A stretch of 49,126 nucleotides of DNA, taken from contig DIEX01000005.1 of the NCBI GenBank assembly GCA_002418835.1, positions 1 to 49,126 of the forward strand, given 5' to 3'. The stretch is from Spirochaetia bacterium UBA5763. GTDB lineage: Bacteria > Spirochaetota > UBA4802 > UBA5550. Shown in pieces: positions 25,589 through 33,610 of this stretch. The notes under the pieces are model-generated. The model searched no databases, was not told the DNA's origin, and saw nothing but the letters and a program-made list of their open reading frames with translations. The translations under genes and the position numbers were made by a program. The stretch's first letter is position 1. Every line of letters begins with the position of its first letter.

Positions 25589-25825
25589 ATGGGTAAACAG
25601 GTTAACAATCTACAGGACATTTTCCTGAATTCTACAAGAAAGAATAAAACAGATATAACAGTATTTCTTGTAAATGGTGTTCCAATCAAAGGAAGAGTTC
25701 TGAGTTTTGATAATTTCACAATTCTGATGGAAGTCGATAAAAAACAGAACCTTATTTATAAACATGCGATCTCTACAATGGTTCCCAGTAAACTTGTTCA
25801 GTTCAGGGAAGAAGAAGAGAATTAA
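25589..25825 (+). CDS. hfq: RNA chaperone Hfq
   Basis: Sm-like hexameric chaperone for small RNAs. From ATG 25589 (GTGAGGG 8 bases upstream) the protein has 78 residues: NLQDIFLNSTRKNKTDITVFLVNGVPIKG and the Sm2 YKHAIST (57-63). A GTG at 25574 would lengthen it by five residues but would occupy the ribosome site. The miaA-hfq pair is conserved in many bacteria. Confidence 0.96.
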   Translation: MGKQVNNLQDIFLNSTRKNKTDITVFLVNGVPIKGRVLSFDNFTILMEVDKKQNLIYKHAISTMVPSKLVQFREEEEN

Positions 25826-25840
25826 TCTCAGAGTTATATT

Positions 25841-26731
25841 ATGAAAGATATAATTAAACTGCTGTTAAAAATATCTGTTTTTCTACTGATTATTTATAGT
25901 TTTCTTTTTTCTTTCTTCAGGCTCGATGATACTGAATACGGCCTGGTAAAGGATAATAATAATCAGATAGTAGCAGGTTTTAAGAACAGGTATAATTTTG
26001 TCTGGCAGGGGAGTCTGCCATGGAAGTATAAAATTGAAAAGGCGGGACTTAAGAATACATCATTATTTAATGTTGTAATTCAGATTCCTTCATTGTCGTC
26101 CTTAACAGATGACATATATCTTATAAGGATTCCTCTTAATATTTCATACCGTCTAAGCAAAGAAAACCTCCCTGATCCTGTTTATCTGTCAGATAAAAAA
26201 CAGATGGATCAGTATATTTCTAATCTTGCTTCAGGGATATGCAGTACAATGTTTAACGATTACCTTGAGCCTCTGTATACAAGGGAACGTCTCATGCTGG
26301 AGCAGAAAAGGCTTAATGATGATGTTGCCGCAGAAATAAGCAAAAAGCTGGCTTTACTGGGCATTATTACAGAAAAGTTTGAGTTTATCCTGCCCGGTTA
26401 TTATCCTGATACAAAATTATATCAGGAAGCTCTTCTGAAAAACAGGGAGATGAGAGATCTCGATTTCAGCAGCAAAAAGCAGGAAATTCTGATGAAAAAG
26501 CAGCTTTTGAAAGAAAAGAGTGAATTCGAATTTTATTTTGAAAAGCTGTCAAAAGTATCCACATTAATTAGAGATAATCCCCAGATTTTAAAGTATATTT
26601 ATATTGACAAAATGGGGGACAATATCAAGGTTATAATATCATCTGATAAAACAGGTATTCCTGCAGTTTTCGGGGAAACAAGTGATAATAGTAATCCCGG
26701 TGTTAAGGGTGATGTAGATAATCTTAGATAG
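25841..26731 (+). CDS. Membrane-anchored band-7 (SPFH)-like protein
   Basis: A 296-residue protein with one N-terminal membrane helix (about 9-27), a mixed alpha/beta extracytoplasmic-type region (35-190) and a charged helical part (195-245). The layout resembles HflC/prohibitin-type SPFH proteins, and hfq-hflKC neighbourhoods are common, but the sequence similarity is weak. Starts 15 bases after hfq. Treat as tentative. Confidence 0.5.
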   Translation: MKDIIKLLLKISVFLLIIYSFLFSFFRLDDTEYGLVKDNNNQIVAGFKNRYNFVWQGSLPWKYKIEKAGLKNTSLFNVVIQIPSLSSLTDDIYLIRIPLNISYRLSKENLPDPVYLSDKKQMDQYISNLASGICSTMFNDYLEPLYTRERLMLEQKRLNDDVAAEISKKLALLGIITEKFEFILPGYYPDTKLYQEALLKNREMRDLDFSSKKQEILMKKQLLKEKSEFEFYFEKLSKVSTLIRDNPQILKYIYIDKMGDNIKVIISSDKTGIPAVFGETSDNSNPGVKGDVDNLR

Positions 26732-26769
26732 ATTTATCATAAAAAGTAATTATTTATAAGGAGTTTAAT

Positions 26770-26859
26770 ATGCCCTGCGGTAGAAAGAAAAAAAGAAAAA
26801 AAATCGCAAATCATAAAAGAAAGAAAAGAAGAAGACAGAATCGTCATAAGAAGAAATAA
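26770..26859 (+). CDS. AURKAIP1/COX24-type 29-residue basic protein
   Basis: ATG 26770 opens a 29-codon frame (MPCGRKKKRKKIANHKRKK and a RRRQNRHKKK end) with a strong AAGGAG 6 bases upstream. 21 of 29 residues are K, R or H. The pattern fits the tiny AURKAIP1/COX24 (mS38-like) proteins of bacteria, relatives of a mitochondrial small-subunit protein, which are probably ribosome-associated. It ends 16 bases before a perfect terminator, so it is the last gene of the cheR/hfq block. Such genes are often left out of annotations because of length. Confidence 0.8.
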   Translation: MPCGRKKKRKKIANHKRKKRRRQNRHKKK

Positions 26860-26875
26860 TGATAGGTCTTTTAAC

Positions 26876-26907
26876 AAAAGAGATTGGCAAAACGGCCAAT
26901 CTCTTTT
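26876..26907 (+). terminator. Strong rho-independent terminator
   Basis: A 13-bp perfect stem (AAAAGAGATTGGC/GCCAATCTCTTTT) with an AAAACG loop, 16 bases after the mini-protein gene; the T-rich 3' arm acts as the U-run. Confidence 0.9.
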
Positions 26908-26928
26908 ATTATAGTGTCAGGTGGCTGT

Positions 26929-27639
26929 ATGGCGGGAAATAGAATCGAATTTTCATGGAAGCGGCGCCCCTCTGAGATAAGAGGGTATGAGCGTGCTATG
27001 TATACTACTCTGAATAATGGAGATTATATCAGGGTTGATTATAATGTAGCTGAAAAGAGAGTCAGGCTTTATGTGGAAGTAAGCGAGGAGAATAACGCCT
27101 CATATTATTCGATTTTAAACAGCGGTAAAATCGTTAGTGAAAGAAACAGTGCCGGTAAATCCGCCAGGGTAGGGGAGAAGATATCAGAAAGATCTGATGA
27201 GTTTTCCACTCTCCCCAATAGTGATGTTTTAAAGCTTATAAACAGAAATTATGGCATTGAATCTTCTGAAGACGCGGAAAGCAGAAAAAAGGAACAGCAG
27301 AAGAGGGAACAGCTTTCTTCAGTACGCAAGAGATATTTCAGGGAAACAGACCAGGCGGAAAATATATATGCTGACACCCCTGCAAAGATCACAATGGGAG
27401 CTGGAAGAATCGGTTTAATTGATTTGATAGATATCCTCACAGGGTTGGCAGTTTCCGGCATTTTTTATATTTTAAATCAATACAGTTTTCTTGCACTCGG
27501 TGCCACAGCTGTAGTATGGGGAATTCTTCTTGGTCTTTTTGATATAGTGCTCAGAAACAGGGAGCCTGTGTTTATTAAGATACTTTTTTTTCTACTGAGC
27601 GGCAGCGCTTTTTATATTTATGAGTATTTTTATTTATGA
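26929..27639 (+). CDS. Unknown protein with C-terminal membrane helices
   Basis: A 236-residue protein. Residues 1-155 are soluble and highly charged; the last 75 form about three membrane helices. No family is recognised. The start is set at ATG 26929, just behind CAGGTGG, giving MAGNRIEFSWKRRPSEI; a longer frame begins inside the upstream terminator and is not credible. It stands alone, with a 167-base gap before cheW. Confidence 0.7.
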   Translation: MAGNRIEFSWKRRPSEIRGYERAMYTTLNNGDYIRVDYNVAEKRVRLYVEVSEENNASYYSILNSGKIVSERNSAGKSARVGEKISERSDEFSTLPNSDVLKLINRNYGIESSEDAESRKKEQQKREQLSSVRKRYFRETDQAENIYADTPAKITMGAGRIGLIDLIDILTGLAVSGIFYILNQYSFLALGATAVVWGILLGLFDIVLRNREPVFIKILFFLLSGSAFYIYEYFYL

Positions 27640-27721
27640 AGTCTCCGGAGAGCGATTTGTCTGACAGCTGTTTTGTCTTTACGGTTGAATGCTCTTAAAA
27701 CCGGCATTTGCTGTTTTTTTC

Positions 27722-27751
27722 TTGAAAAGTAAAGATTATAATTGCTATTTT
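27722..27751 (+). promoter_or_regulatory. Possible promoter for cheW
   Basis: TTGAAA (27722-27727) and TATTTT (27746-27751) with 18 bases between them, 55 bases before the cheW start. Weak match. Confidence 0.3.
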
Positions 27752-27806
27752 AGATCAGCGAATTTACGTTGAAAGAACCGGATATTAAATAATCAGGGAT
27801 TGGAAT

Positions 27807-28268
27807 ATGCATCAGAAAAAACAGGAAGTTACAAACTCTATTCAGATAGTCTGTTTCAAAATCGGAAGTGAAGAGTACGGAATCGACATACTGCAGGTTC
27901 AGGAGATATTGAAGATCCCTAAAGTGACCAAGCTTCCGAAATCCAGCCGTCATATCCTCGGGGTAATTGACCTCAGGGGGAGAGTAATTCCGATTATTGA
28001 TCTCGGGAAAAAATTCGGGATAATTGCGGACCTGAGTAATTCCAGCAGGGCAATTGTTGTTGATATTGAAGGGAAACAGGTCGGGCTTGCCATAGATTCG
28101 GTAAGTCATGTTATAAAAGTTGATTCCGGTGATATCGAACCCCCTCCTCCTGTTGTAAAAGGTATTTCCGGGAAATATATTGTAGGTATTGCTAAACTGA
28201 AAACCGGTTTTGTCGTAATTCTTGATATTAACCAGATATTCTCTTCTGAGGAGATAATGTCTCTGTAG
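27807..28268 (+). CDS. cheW: Chemotaxis coupling protein CheW
   Basis: A 153-residue adaptor linking receptors to the CheA kinase. The CheW fold is plain: IVCFKIGSEEYGIDI, VQEILKIPKVTKLP, ILGVIDLRGRVIPIIDL and VGLAIDSVSHVI. It is a single gene separate from cheR-cheD, with the iron-dehydrogenase-like gene convergent and directly adjacent (no gap). Confidence 0.95.
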   Translation: MHQKKQEVTNSIQIVCFKIGSEEYGIDILQVQEILKIPKVTKLPKSSRHILGVIDLRGRVIPIIDLGKKFGIIADLSNSSRAIVVDIEGKQVGLAIDSVSHVIKVDSGDIEPPPPVVKGISGKYIVGIAKLKTGFVVILDINQIFSSEEIMSL

Positions 28269-29432
28269 TTAAAATGCGGCTATGAGAATAGTCTCAATCT
28301 CACTTTTTGAAAGCATCCTCGGGGTGTTCTTAATAAAGGGGTAAGTATTTGCCAGTTCAGCTACCCCTTTAAACTGGTTCTGCACTATATTGAAACTGGA
28401 TAGCCTCTGTGGAAAATCTATATCAATTTCAAGCTTCCTTACTGCCTCAACAGCTTTGATCGCAGCCTCGATAACAGTAATATCCTTTACATCTTCACCC
28501 ATAACTTTTGACATCTGGACATATTTACCCGGAGAAGTTGTAAGGTTGAATTCCATGATGTGCGGAATGATAAGAGCCACAGCGGTGTCCACGTCTATAG
28601 TTGACTTGGATGAAAGAGCCAGTGCTATTGCCAGAGACACGGAGAGGAATGCTACAGAAAAAGCTATCCCTGACATTACAGAAGCTGTTGAAAGATAATT
28701 TCTCGGTACTATATTTCCCGGTTCCTTATATGTGACAGGGAGATTTCTGAATATGAGATCTATTGATTTTAATGCGTATGTATTGATTACATCATTATTC
28801 ATGGTTGAGATAACCGATTCTGTTGCCAGTGCAAGTGAACTTAACGATGTTTTAATCATCTTCTCTTCAGGAATTAAAAAAGTCAGCTCCGGGTCGACTA
28901 TGGTCGCTATGGGGTAAAGATTTAAATCGTAATAAACCTTATGAGTTGACTGCTGAATTTCCTTGAGAAAGAAAAGAGGGGATATCTCAAAACCGAAACA
29001 GGGATAGGCCGGCATGGTTATCAGTTTTGTCGGCGCATTGAAGATTCTGTCAGATTCCAGTGCTTCATGGCAGAAAATAAAGTTAGATGAAAGAAGGGCC
29101 ACTGCTTTTGCGGAGTTTATAGACTGGACTCCTCCGAAACCTATGACAAGATCGCATCTTGTTTTTTTAATAAAGGCTACAGCAGCATCAATGTCCTCTG
29201 TTGATGGATCCGCGGGAATTTCATCGTAAATAATGCATCCGATATTCATATTCTTAAAAAAAGAATATATTTCAGCAAGACGTTCCTGGAATATTTCAAA
29301 ATCGCTGGCAACTGTGATTATAACTGCCCTGGAGCCGAATTTTGAAACTATTTCAGAAGAGTTCCTGCTTATCCCCGGTTTTATATATATCTCTGTGGGG
29401 AGATGAAATTCAGGTTGAATCTGCCTGCTCAA
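28269..29432 (-). CDS. Iron alcohol dehydrogenase-like protein lacking the metal site
   Basis: A 387-residue relative of iron-containing alcohol dehydrogenases and glycerol/DHQ-type enzymes. The nucleotide motif GGGSxxD appears as GFGGVQSINSAK (98-109), VDPELT and PHIMEFN (290-296) are kept. By my hand alignment the four metal ligands (Asp, His, His, His) are replaced by S198, L202, L267 and V281. The GTGSE loop is also changed. It is therefore unlikely to be a standard metal alcohol dehydrogenase; a regulatory or other binding role is possible. TTG start with AGGG upstream. Transcribed after flgM in the same direction but behind a terminator. Confidence 0.75.
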   Translation of the reverse strand: MSRQIQPEFHLPTEIYIKPGISRNSSEIVSKFGSRAVIITVASDFEIFQERLAEIYSFFKNMNIGCIIYDEIPADPSTEDIDAAVAFIKKTRCDLVIGFGGVQSINSAKAVALLSSNFIFCHEALESDRIFNAPTKLITMPAYPCFGFEISPLFFLKEIQQSTHKVYYDLNLYPIATIVDPELTFLIPEEKMIKTSLSSLALATESVISTMNNDVINTYALKSIDLIFRNLPVTYKEPGNIVPRNYLSTASVMSGIAFSVAFLSVSLAIALALSSKSTIDVDTAVALIIPHIMEFNLTTSPGKYVQMSKVMGEDVKDITVIEAAIKAVEAVRKLEIDIDFPQRLSSFNIVQNQFKGVAELANTYPFIKNTPRMLSKSEIETILIAAF

Positions 29433-29460
29433 GGTTATTTTCCCTACATTTTTTTTGAAT

Positions 29461-29495
29461 AAAAAAAGCGGACATAGTAATTATCCCCGCTTCAT
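29461..29495 (-). terminator. Terminator of flgM
   Basis: On the minus strand AAGCGG pairs with CCGCTT across a roughly 15-base loop and is followed by a T-run, 25 bases after the flgM stop. Confidence 0.6.
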
Positions 29496-29519
29496 TCCGT
29501 GCCAGTTCAGAAAATTCAA

Positions 29520-29810
29520 CTACTTGACTAGAAAACTGGCAATTTTATCAGCTACCATTTCGAGCATTTTATTGTCATTAAAGTCATACGATCCGTCATT
29601 GATTCTCTGCTTAATATCTCTGACGCGATCCATTCTCATGTCAGGTGTCTCTTTTATAACCTGTGTAAGTTTAGCGTTTTCAGCAGCGAGTTTACCTTCA
29701 CTGGATATCTGTATAGAATCACTTCTGATATCCTCTTTTTTGCCGCTAATTGGCTTACTCTTTTTGGTTTCGGATATGTTGTTTATATTTCCAATTTTTT
29801 CGATAACCAT
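29520..29810 (-). CDS. flgM: Anti-sigma-28 factor FlgM
   Basis: Binds FliA until the hook-basal body is complete and FlgM is exported. The 96-residue protein has the disordered N-terminal half and the C-terminal sigma-binding block (IQISSEGKLAAENAKLTQVI, then ETPDMRMDRVRDIKQRI and VADKIASFLVK), matching the FlgM family. It has its own sigma-28-type promoter just upstream. It is far from fliA and stands with a dehydrogenase-like gene downstream. Confidence 0.88.
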   Translation of the reverse strand: MVIEKIGNINNISETKKSKPISGKKEDIRSDSIQISSEGKLAAENAKLTQVIKETPDMRMDRVRDIKQRINDGSYDFNDNKMLEMVADKIASFLVK

Positions 29811-29840
29811 ATTGTATATCCCTTCTTTAATCTAATACTA

Positions 29841-29867
29841 ATATCGGTATTTTTTGTCAAATCTTTA
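29841..29867 (-). promoter_or_regulatory. Sigma-28 (FliA) promoter of flgM
   Basis: On the minus strand TAAAGATT, 11 bases, then ACCGATAT; the consensus for FliA is TAAAGTTT-N11-GCCGATAA. The -35 has one mismatch, the -10 keeps the CCGATA core, and the spacing is exact. The -10 ends 30 bases before the flgM ATG. An overlapping TTGACA-17-TATTAG also resembles a sigma-70 site, so dual use is possible. Confidence 0.7.
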
Positions 29868-29898
29868 ATTAAATATCATCTTTTACAGAATAAATCCA

Positions 29899-31050
29899 TT
29901 AAAAATGTATACCCGCTCCACCATAGATTATACGGAGATCCATGGGATCTTCATCTGTAAATATTCTTTTGTAAAGTATTCCCGTTCTCAAATAAAATGA
30001 AGAAATGTTTACTTTGAGGCCGAAACCGGCTTCTGCAACCGGATCTGTTTCCTTTTTAATGGAGGTTGAGACAGTGAAAGGTTCTCCAGTATCCACAGTT
30101 AATTCAGAGCGAGATACTCCCCCCCCGGCTGTCAGATATATTCCCATATTACTGAAAACCTGGTACTTTAAACCGAGTAATGCACTGCCGCTCATGACGC
30201 TTAAATAATAATCACTATAAATAAATTCGTCGTATGAATCAGTTGTAAAGTGATCAAATTTTAGTATTAAATCAAAGTATCTCGCAATATTAAAAGAGAT
30301 ATACGGGCTGTAGTATTGAGTGTTGCTGAAAATACCTTTATATTTACCTGACATGTATATGTAGCCGGCATCAAAACCAGCTGACATGTAATGAGATAAA
30401 GCGGGGAGTTGTGATTTAGTATCTTTATCTATCTGTTCGACAATGATATCCTTGATTCGTTCTTCAATATCATCAGAAAGAGAATCTGGTGTATCTTTGA
30501 GATATATACCTGTTTCCTTTTCAGAGGCTGTGACCTCCTGAAGTTCATTAAGCATGACATTATATATAAATATTCTGACATTCAGAATGTCATTCTTTAC
30601 TTCAAATTGGCCTGTAATTACATAATCTGAAGAGGTCGGTTTTGCTGCGGAAGTAAGCTCTTTAGAGTAATTTTCCCTTATAATATCAATTGGATCAGGC
30701 TCATTATTAAGCAGGTATTTTTTACCCCTGTTAATTAAAAATCTCTCTGATTCGCCTAATTTTTTTGAAATAGTTTCGGGGAGTATAATTGAGTAATAAC
30801 CGTAATCTTTCTGTTTTTTACGTCGTTCAGTCTCTTCCGGCTCAGGCTTGAGCATCTGAAAATTGTATATTACAATTTTCGGCTTTCTTTCTGCTTCATC
30901 TGCCGCAAAGAGTAATCCGGTTGATGTAAAAAAAATAACCAGAGCTGTTGCAAGCTTTAATTGTTTTGACTGCGCAGTATAAGCTATCCAGGCAGACTTC
31001 CGGTTACCCCGCATAAATTTGTGTGTAGTTTCATTTTTTTTCATATTCAT
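29899..31050 (-). CDS. Predicted outer-membrane beta-barrel lipid/secretion-type protein
   Basis: A 383-residue exported protein. A signal segment (about 32-50, ending in LLFAADEA) lies behind an unusually long basic N-terminal leader, so the true start may be one of the later methionines. The mature part has an N-terminal periplasmic region (about 55-205; IVIYNFQML, FLINRG and YVITGQFEV recall TolB-N/FlgO/CsgG-type domains) and a C-terminal barrel-like half with alternating aromatic strands ending in a Phe (GGAGIHF). Function unknown. No cotranscribed neighbour. Confidence 0.7.
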   Translation of the reverse strand: MNMKKNETTHKFMRGNRKSAWIAYTAQSKQLKLATALVIFFTSTGLLFAADEAERKPKIVIYNFQMLKPEPEETERRKKQKDYGYYSIILPETISKKLGESERFLINRGKKYLLNNEPDPIDIIRENYSKELTSAAKPTSSDYVITGQFEVKNDILNVRIFIYNVMLNELQEVTASEKETGIYLKDTPDSLSDDIEERIKDIIVEQIDKDTKSQLPALSHYMSAGFDAGYIYMSGKYKGIFSNTQYYSPYISFNIARYFDLILKFDHFTTDSYDEFIYSDYYLSVMSGSALLGLKYQVFSNMGIYLTAGGGVSRSELTVDTGEPFTVSTSIKKETDPVAEAGFGLKVNISSFYLRTGILYKRIFTDEDPMDLRIIYGGAGIHF

Positions 31051-31088
31051 CAGATATCAGATTCCGTAAAACCGGTCTTGTTCCCCAT

Positions 31089-31116
31089 ATATTATAAATT
31101 TTCGGCTTGATGTCAA
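31089..31116 (-). promoter_or_regulatory. Promoter of the outer-membrane protein gene
   Basis: Minus strand TTGACA (31116-31111), 16 bases, TAATAT (31094-31089); 39 bases before the start. Confidence 0.5.
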
Positions 31117-31225
31117 TGTATTTTTACATATACAGAGTCACGGGGAGCTCTTCAGTATCTTTGGAACTGTTATACAATCGGGAAATCCGGCAGATGAAAG
31201 CTGATATACCGGTTACAACAGATTT

Positions 31226-32416
31226 TCATGTTGAGTATTGTGCATTTATCTTAACATAATCATAAGATATATCTGTTGTAAACATGACCGACTCACCCAT
31301 ACCAAGTCCGATGTCGATGGTAATTGTATAATTCCGTTTTTTCAGAGTATCCTCTATGCTGCTGTAATCAATATCGGTAGGTTTCCCTTTAAAAAATAGA
31401 GGTTTATCCTCAAGGTATATAGAGAGCTCTTTCTCCTCAATCTCAGCTCCTGAATAGCCTGCTGCACATGCAATGCGCCCCCAGTTGGGATCGTTTCCGA
31501 AAATGGCTGTTTTAACCAGAAGCGATTCAGATACAGACCTTGATATAAGAGAAGCGTCGTCATCTGTGGCAGCTCCTTTTACATATATTTTAACACCTTT
31601 TGTTGCACCTTCTCCGTCTTCGATGAGAAGTGCTGCGAGCCGGTTCATGACATACTCCAGAGCCTTTATGAAATCTGACAGTTCAGATTCGTTACTGTAA
31701 TATTTATCAGCAGCAGGGGAGAGTATTATAGCTGTGTCATTAGTGGACATGTCGCCATCTATTGTAATTGCATTGAATGTCTTTTTAATCAGCTTTTTAA
31801 ATCGATCATCGAGAAAAACTTTGTCAACAGGAGCATCGGTGATAATGAAAGAGAGAAGGGTAGCCATATTCGGAGCAATCATTCCTGACCCCTTTGCTAC
31901 ACCTGCGATGCAGTATTCTTGATCGTTTATAACGCATGATGCTGCTGCCTGCTTGGGGAAAGTGTCAGTTGTCATAATAGCTTCAGCTATGATTGTGCCG
32001 TTTTCAGCGGTTAATGAATCGATCAGTTCGTCGTGTGCTGACAGCATTTTATCAGAAGGGAGCTGGCGCCCGATAATTCCTGTGGAGGCCATGAGTATAT
32101 TGTCACGGCTGCATTGCAGCTTCTCAGCTATATCAGCAGTGAGTGTAATTGTATTCAGATATCCCTCATCCCCTGTGCATGCATTTGCATTTGTTGAATT
32201 GATAAGTATAGCCTTTATTCCGTTGTTTATTCTCTCGCGGCATATTTTTACAGGAGCCGCGCATATTTTATTCGTGGTAAAGACACCTGAGGCGTTACTC
32301 ATCGTATCAGAAACTATTATTGAATAATCAATTTTATTGGTATACCTGATACCGCATTGAATTGCAGAAAACTTATATCCTTTCACATTTTCGAGTCCGC
32401 CGGTAATCTCTTTCAT
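31226..32416 (-). CDS. argJ: Glutamate N-acetyltransferase ArgJ
   Basis: Transfers acetyl from N-acetylornithine to glutamate in the cyclic arginine pathway (and may also use acetyl-CoA). The autoproteolysis motif KGSGMIAPNMATLLSF is intact, with the nucleophile threonine in MATLL; NSTNANACTG and the C-terminal NDPNWGRI block are also present. I set the start at ATG 32416 (396 residues) because AAGGAG lies 7 bases upstream; the frame from 32449 would put that site inside the gene. No other arg gene is nearby. Confidence 0.95.
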   Translation of the reverse strand: MKEITGGLENVKGYKFSAIQCGIRYTNKIDYSIIVSDTMSNASGVFTTNKICAAPVKICRERINNGIKAILINSTNANACTGDEGYLNTITLTADIAEKLQCSRDNILMASTGIIGRQLPSDKMLSAHDELIDSLTAENGTIIAEAIMTTDTFPKQAAASCVINDQEYCIAGVAKGSGMIAPNMATLLSFIITDAPVDKVFLDDRFKKLIKKTFNAITIDGDMSTNDTAIILSPAADKYYSNESELSDFIKALEYVMNRLAALLIEDGEGATKGVKIYVKGAATDDDASLISRSVSESLLVKTAIFGNDPNWGRIACAAGYSGAEIEEKELSIYLEDKPLFFKGKPTDIDYSSIEDTLKKRNYTITIDIGLGMGESVMFTTDISYDYVKINAQYST

Positions 32417-32753
32417 TGTTTTCTCCTTAAGTTCTTCAGTGCCTGACATGATATTGTTATTTATTAAAAAGCCTTTGCGGGTTTTTATTACCCTTATTTG
32501 TCACTTAATATGCTTTTTATCCGGGATATTAATAAATAATTGCTAATAATGAACCTGTCATTATGCATGTTTTATTAATACTTGCAATTTTACATATTAA
32601 AAATTTCCGTTAAATCATGACAAGCAAATCTTTTTTGTTGCAATTGACGCAAGAATAAATTATTTTATAATAAAATTATTATTAATATGTTTTGCTAAAA
32701 AAATATATTGAAAAAAAAAGATTATTATAATAAAAGTTAGAAGATGAATTAGA
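32417..32753. other. Divergent AT-rich region between argJ and the STAS gene
   Basis: No gene is seen. It holds an AAAAACCC-GCAAA-GGCTTTTT hairpin (minus strand, about 32466-32489, one mismatch) just upstream of argJ, and on the plus strand TTGACG (32644-32649)-16-TATAAT (32666-32671) that can serve the STAS gene. The hairpin could be an attenuator-like structure; it is weak. Confidence 0.45.
32644..32671 (+). promoter_or_regulatory. Promoter for the STAS gene
   Basis: TTGACG (32644-32649), 16 bases and TATAAT (32666-32671), 82 bases before the start. A TTGC/GCAA inverted repeat overlaps the -35 box. Confidence 0.5.
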
Positions 32754-33110
32754 ATGGACAGGTTCAGGTATATATCCGAAGTGGAAATAAATCATAAAGG
32801 TAAAGTCGTAATTATAACCTTGCCTAAATATTTTTATATTGGAAATATTATAGAGGTGGAGCAGAGCTGGGAAAATATCCTGAAAAAGGAGCCCTCTGTT
32901 ATTGGTTTTAATTGTGAAAAACTTGAATTTATCGATTCATCAGCTATTGGAACTCTTGTTAAATTTTTTAACAGTTCAGTGAAGAATAATATTGAGATGT
33001 ACGTTTTCGGATTAAAAACCGAGCTGATTAAAATTTTCGACACAACAAAAATAAACCGCGTTATGTCTGTTATAAATAAATCTGAATTTGAAGAGCGGTT
33101 TTTGAATTGA
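32754..33110 (+). CDS. STAS-domain anti-sigma-antagonist-like protein
   Basis: A 118-residue single STAS domain, like SpoIIAA/RsbV antagonists. The phospho-acceptor loop is IDSSAIGTLVKFF, with the serine expected to be phosphorylated by a partner kinase. No partner switch-kinase or phosphatase lies next to it. It is followed after 35 bases by an NlpC/P60 lipoprotein gene. Confidence 0.88.
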   Translation: MDRFRYISEVEINHKGKVVIITLPKYFYIGNIIEVEQSWENILKKEPSVIGFNCEKLEFIDSSAIGTLVKFFNSSVKNNIEMYVFGLKTELIKIFDTTKINRVMSVINKSEFEERFLN

Positions 33111-33145
33111 GTTTTAAGTTATACCATCCGATCTGATATCTATCG

Positions 33146-33610
33146 ATGAAAAAATATCTTTCAATAATAATACTTATACCGCTTCTATTCACTTCATGTG
33201 CGACATATCGGCAATCCTCTTTATCCAGTCTTTTTCACGGGCCTAAGCGGTATTCAATTGTAAAAACCGCGCAGAAATATCTTGGAGTAAGATATAAGTT
33301 CGGTGGTGATACCCCCGCAGGTTTTGACTGTTCGGGGTACTCAAGTTATGTATATAAAAGAAACGGCCTGAAGCTTCCGCATTCAGCACAGCAGCAGTAC
33401 GCGAAAGGTAAACGGATAGGGATTAAAAAAGCCAGACCTGGAGATCTGGTTTTTTTCAGAATATCCGGATGGAAGATATCACATGTAGGAATTTACATGG
33501 GTGATTATACGTTTATCCATGCACCCAGCAGAGGAAAAAATGTCTGCTATGATGATATAAGGAAGGATTACTGGCGTAAGAGGTATGCCGGTACTGTAAC
33601 CTATTTCTGA
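33146..33610 (+). CDS. NlpC/P60 peptidoglycan hydrolase lipoprotein
   Basis: A 154-residue exported cysteine peptidase. The signal ends in the lipobox LLFTSC (Cys18). The NlpC/P60 catalytic cysteine is in FDCSGY (Cys62) and the histidine in ISHVGIY (His113), with HAPS following. It probably cleaves peptide cross-links in peptidoglycan. Single-domain, without an added wall-binding module. Its last 10 bases overlap a convergent small exported protein gene. Confidence 0.93.
   Translation: MKKYLSIIILIPLLFTSCATYRQSSLSSLFHGPKRYSIVKTAQKYLGVRYKFGGDTPAGFDCSGYSSYVYKRNGLKLPHSAQQQYAKGKRIGIKKARPGDLVFFRISGWKISHVGIYMGDYTFIHAPSRGKNVCYDDIRKDYWRKRYAGTVTYF

Noticed and set aside
26884..26928. Upstream start for the membrane protein after the terminator
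   Set aside because: It would begin inside the terminator stem; ATG 26929 has its own ribosome site.
32466..32489. Attenuator in front of argJ
   Set aside because: The stem has a mismatch and there is no leader peptide or alternative structure; only noted in the gap entry.
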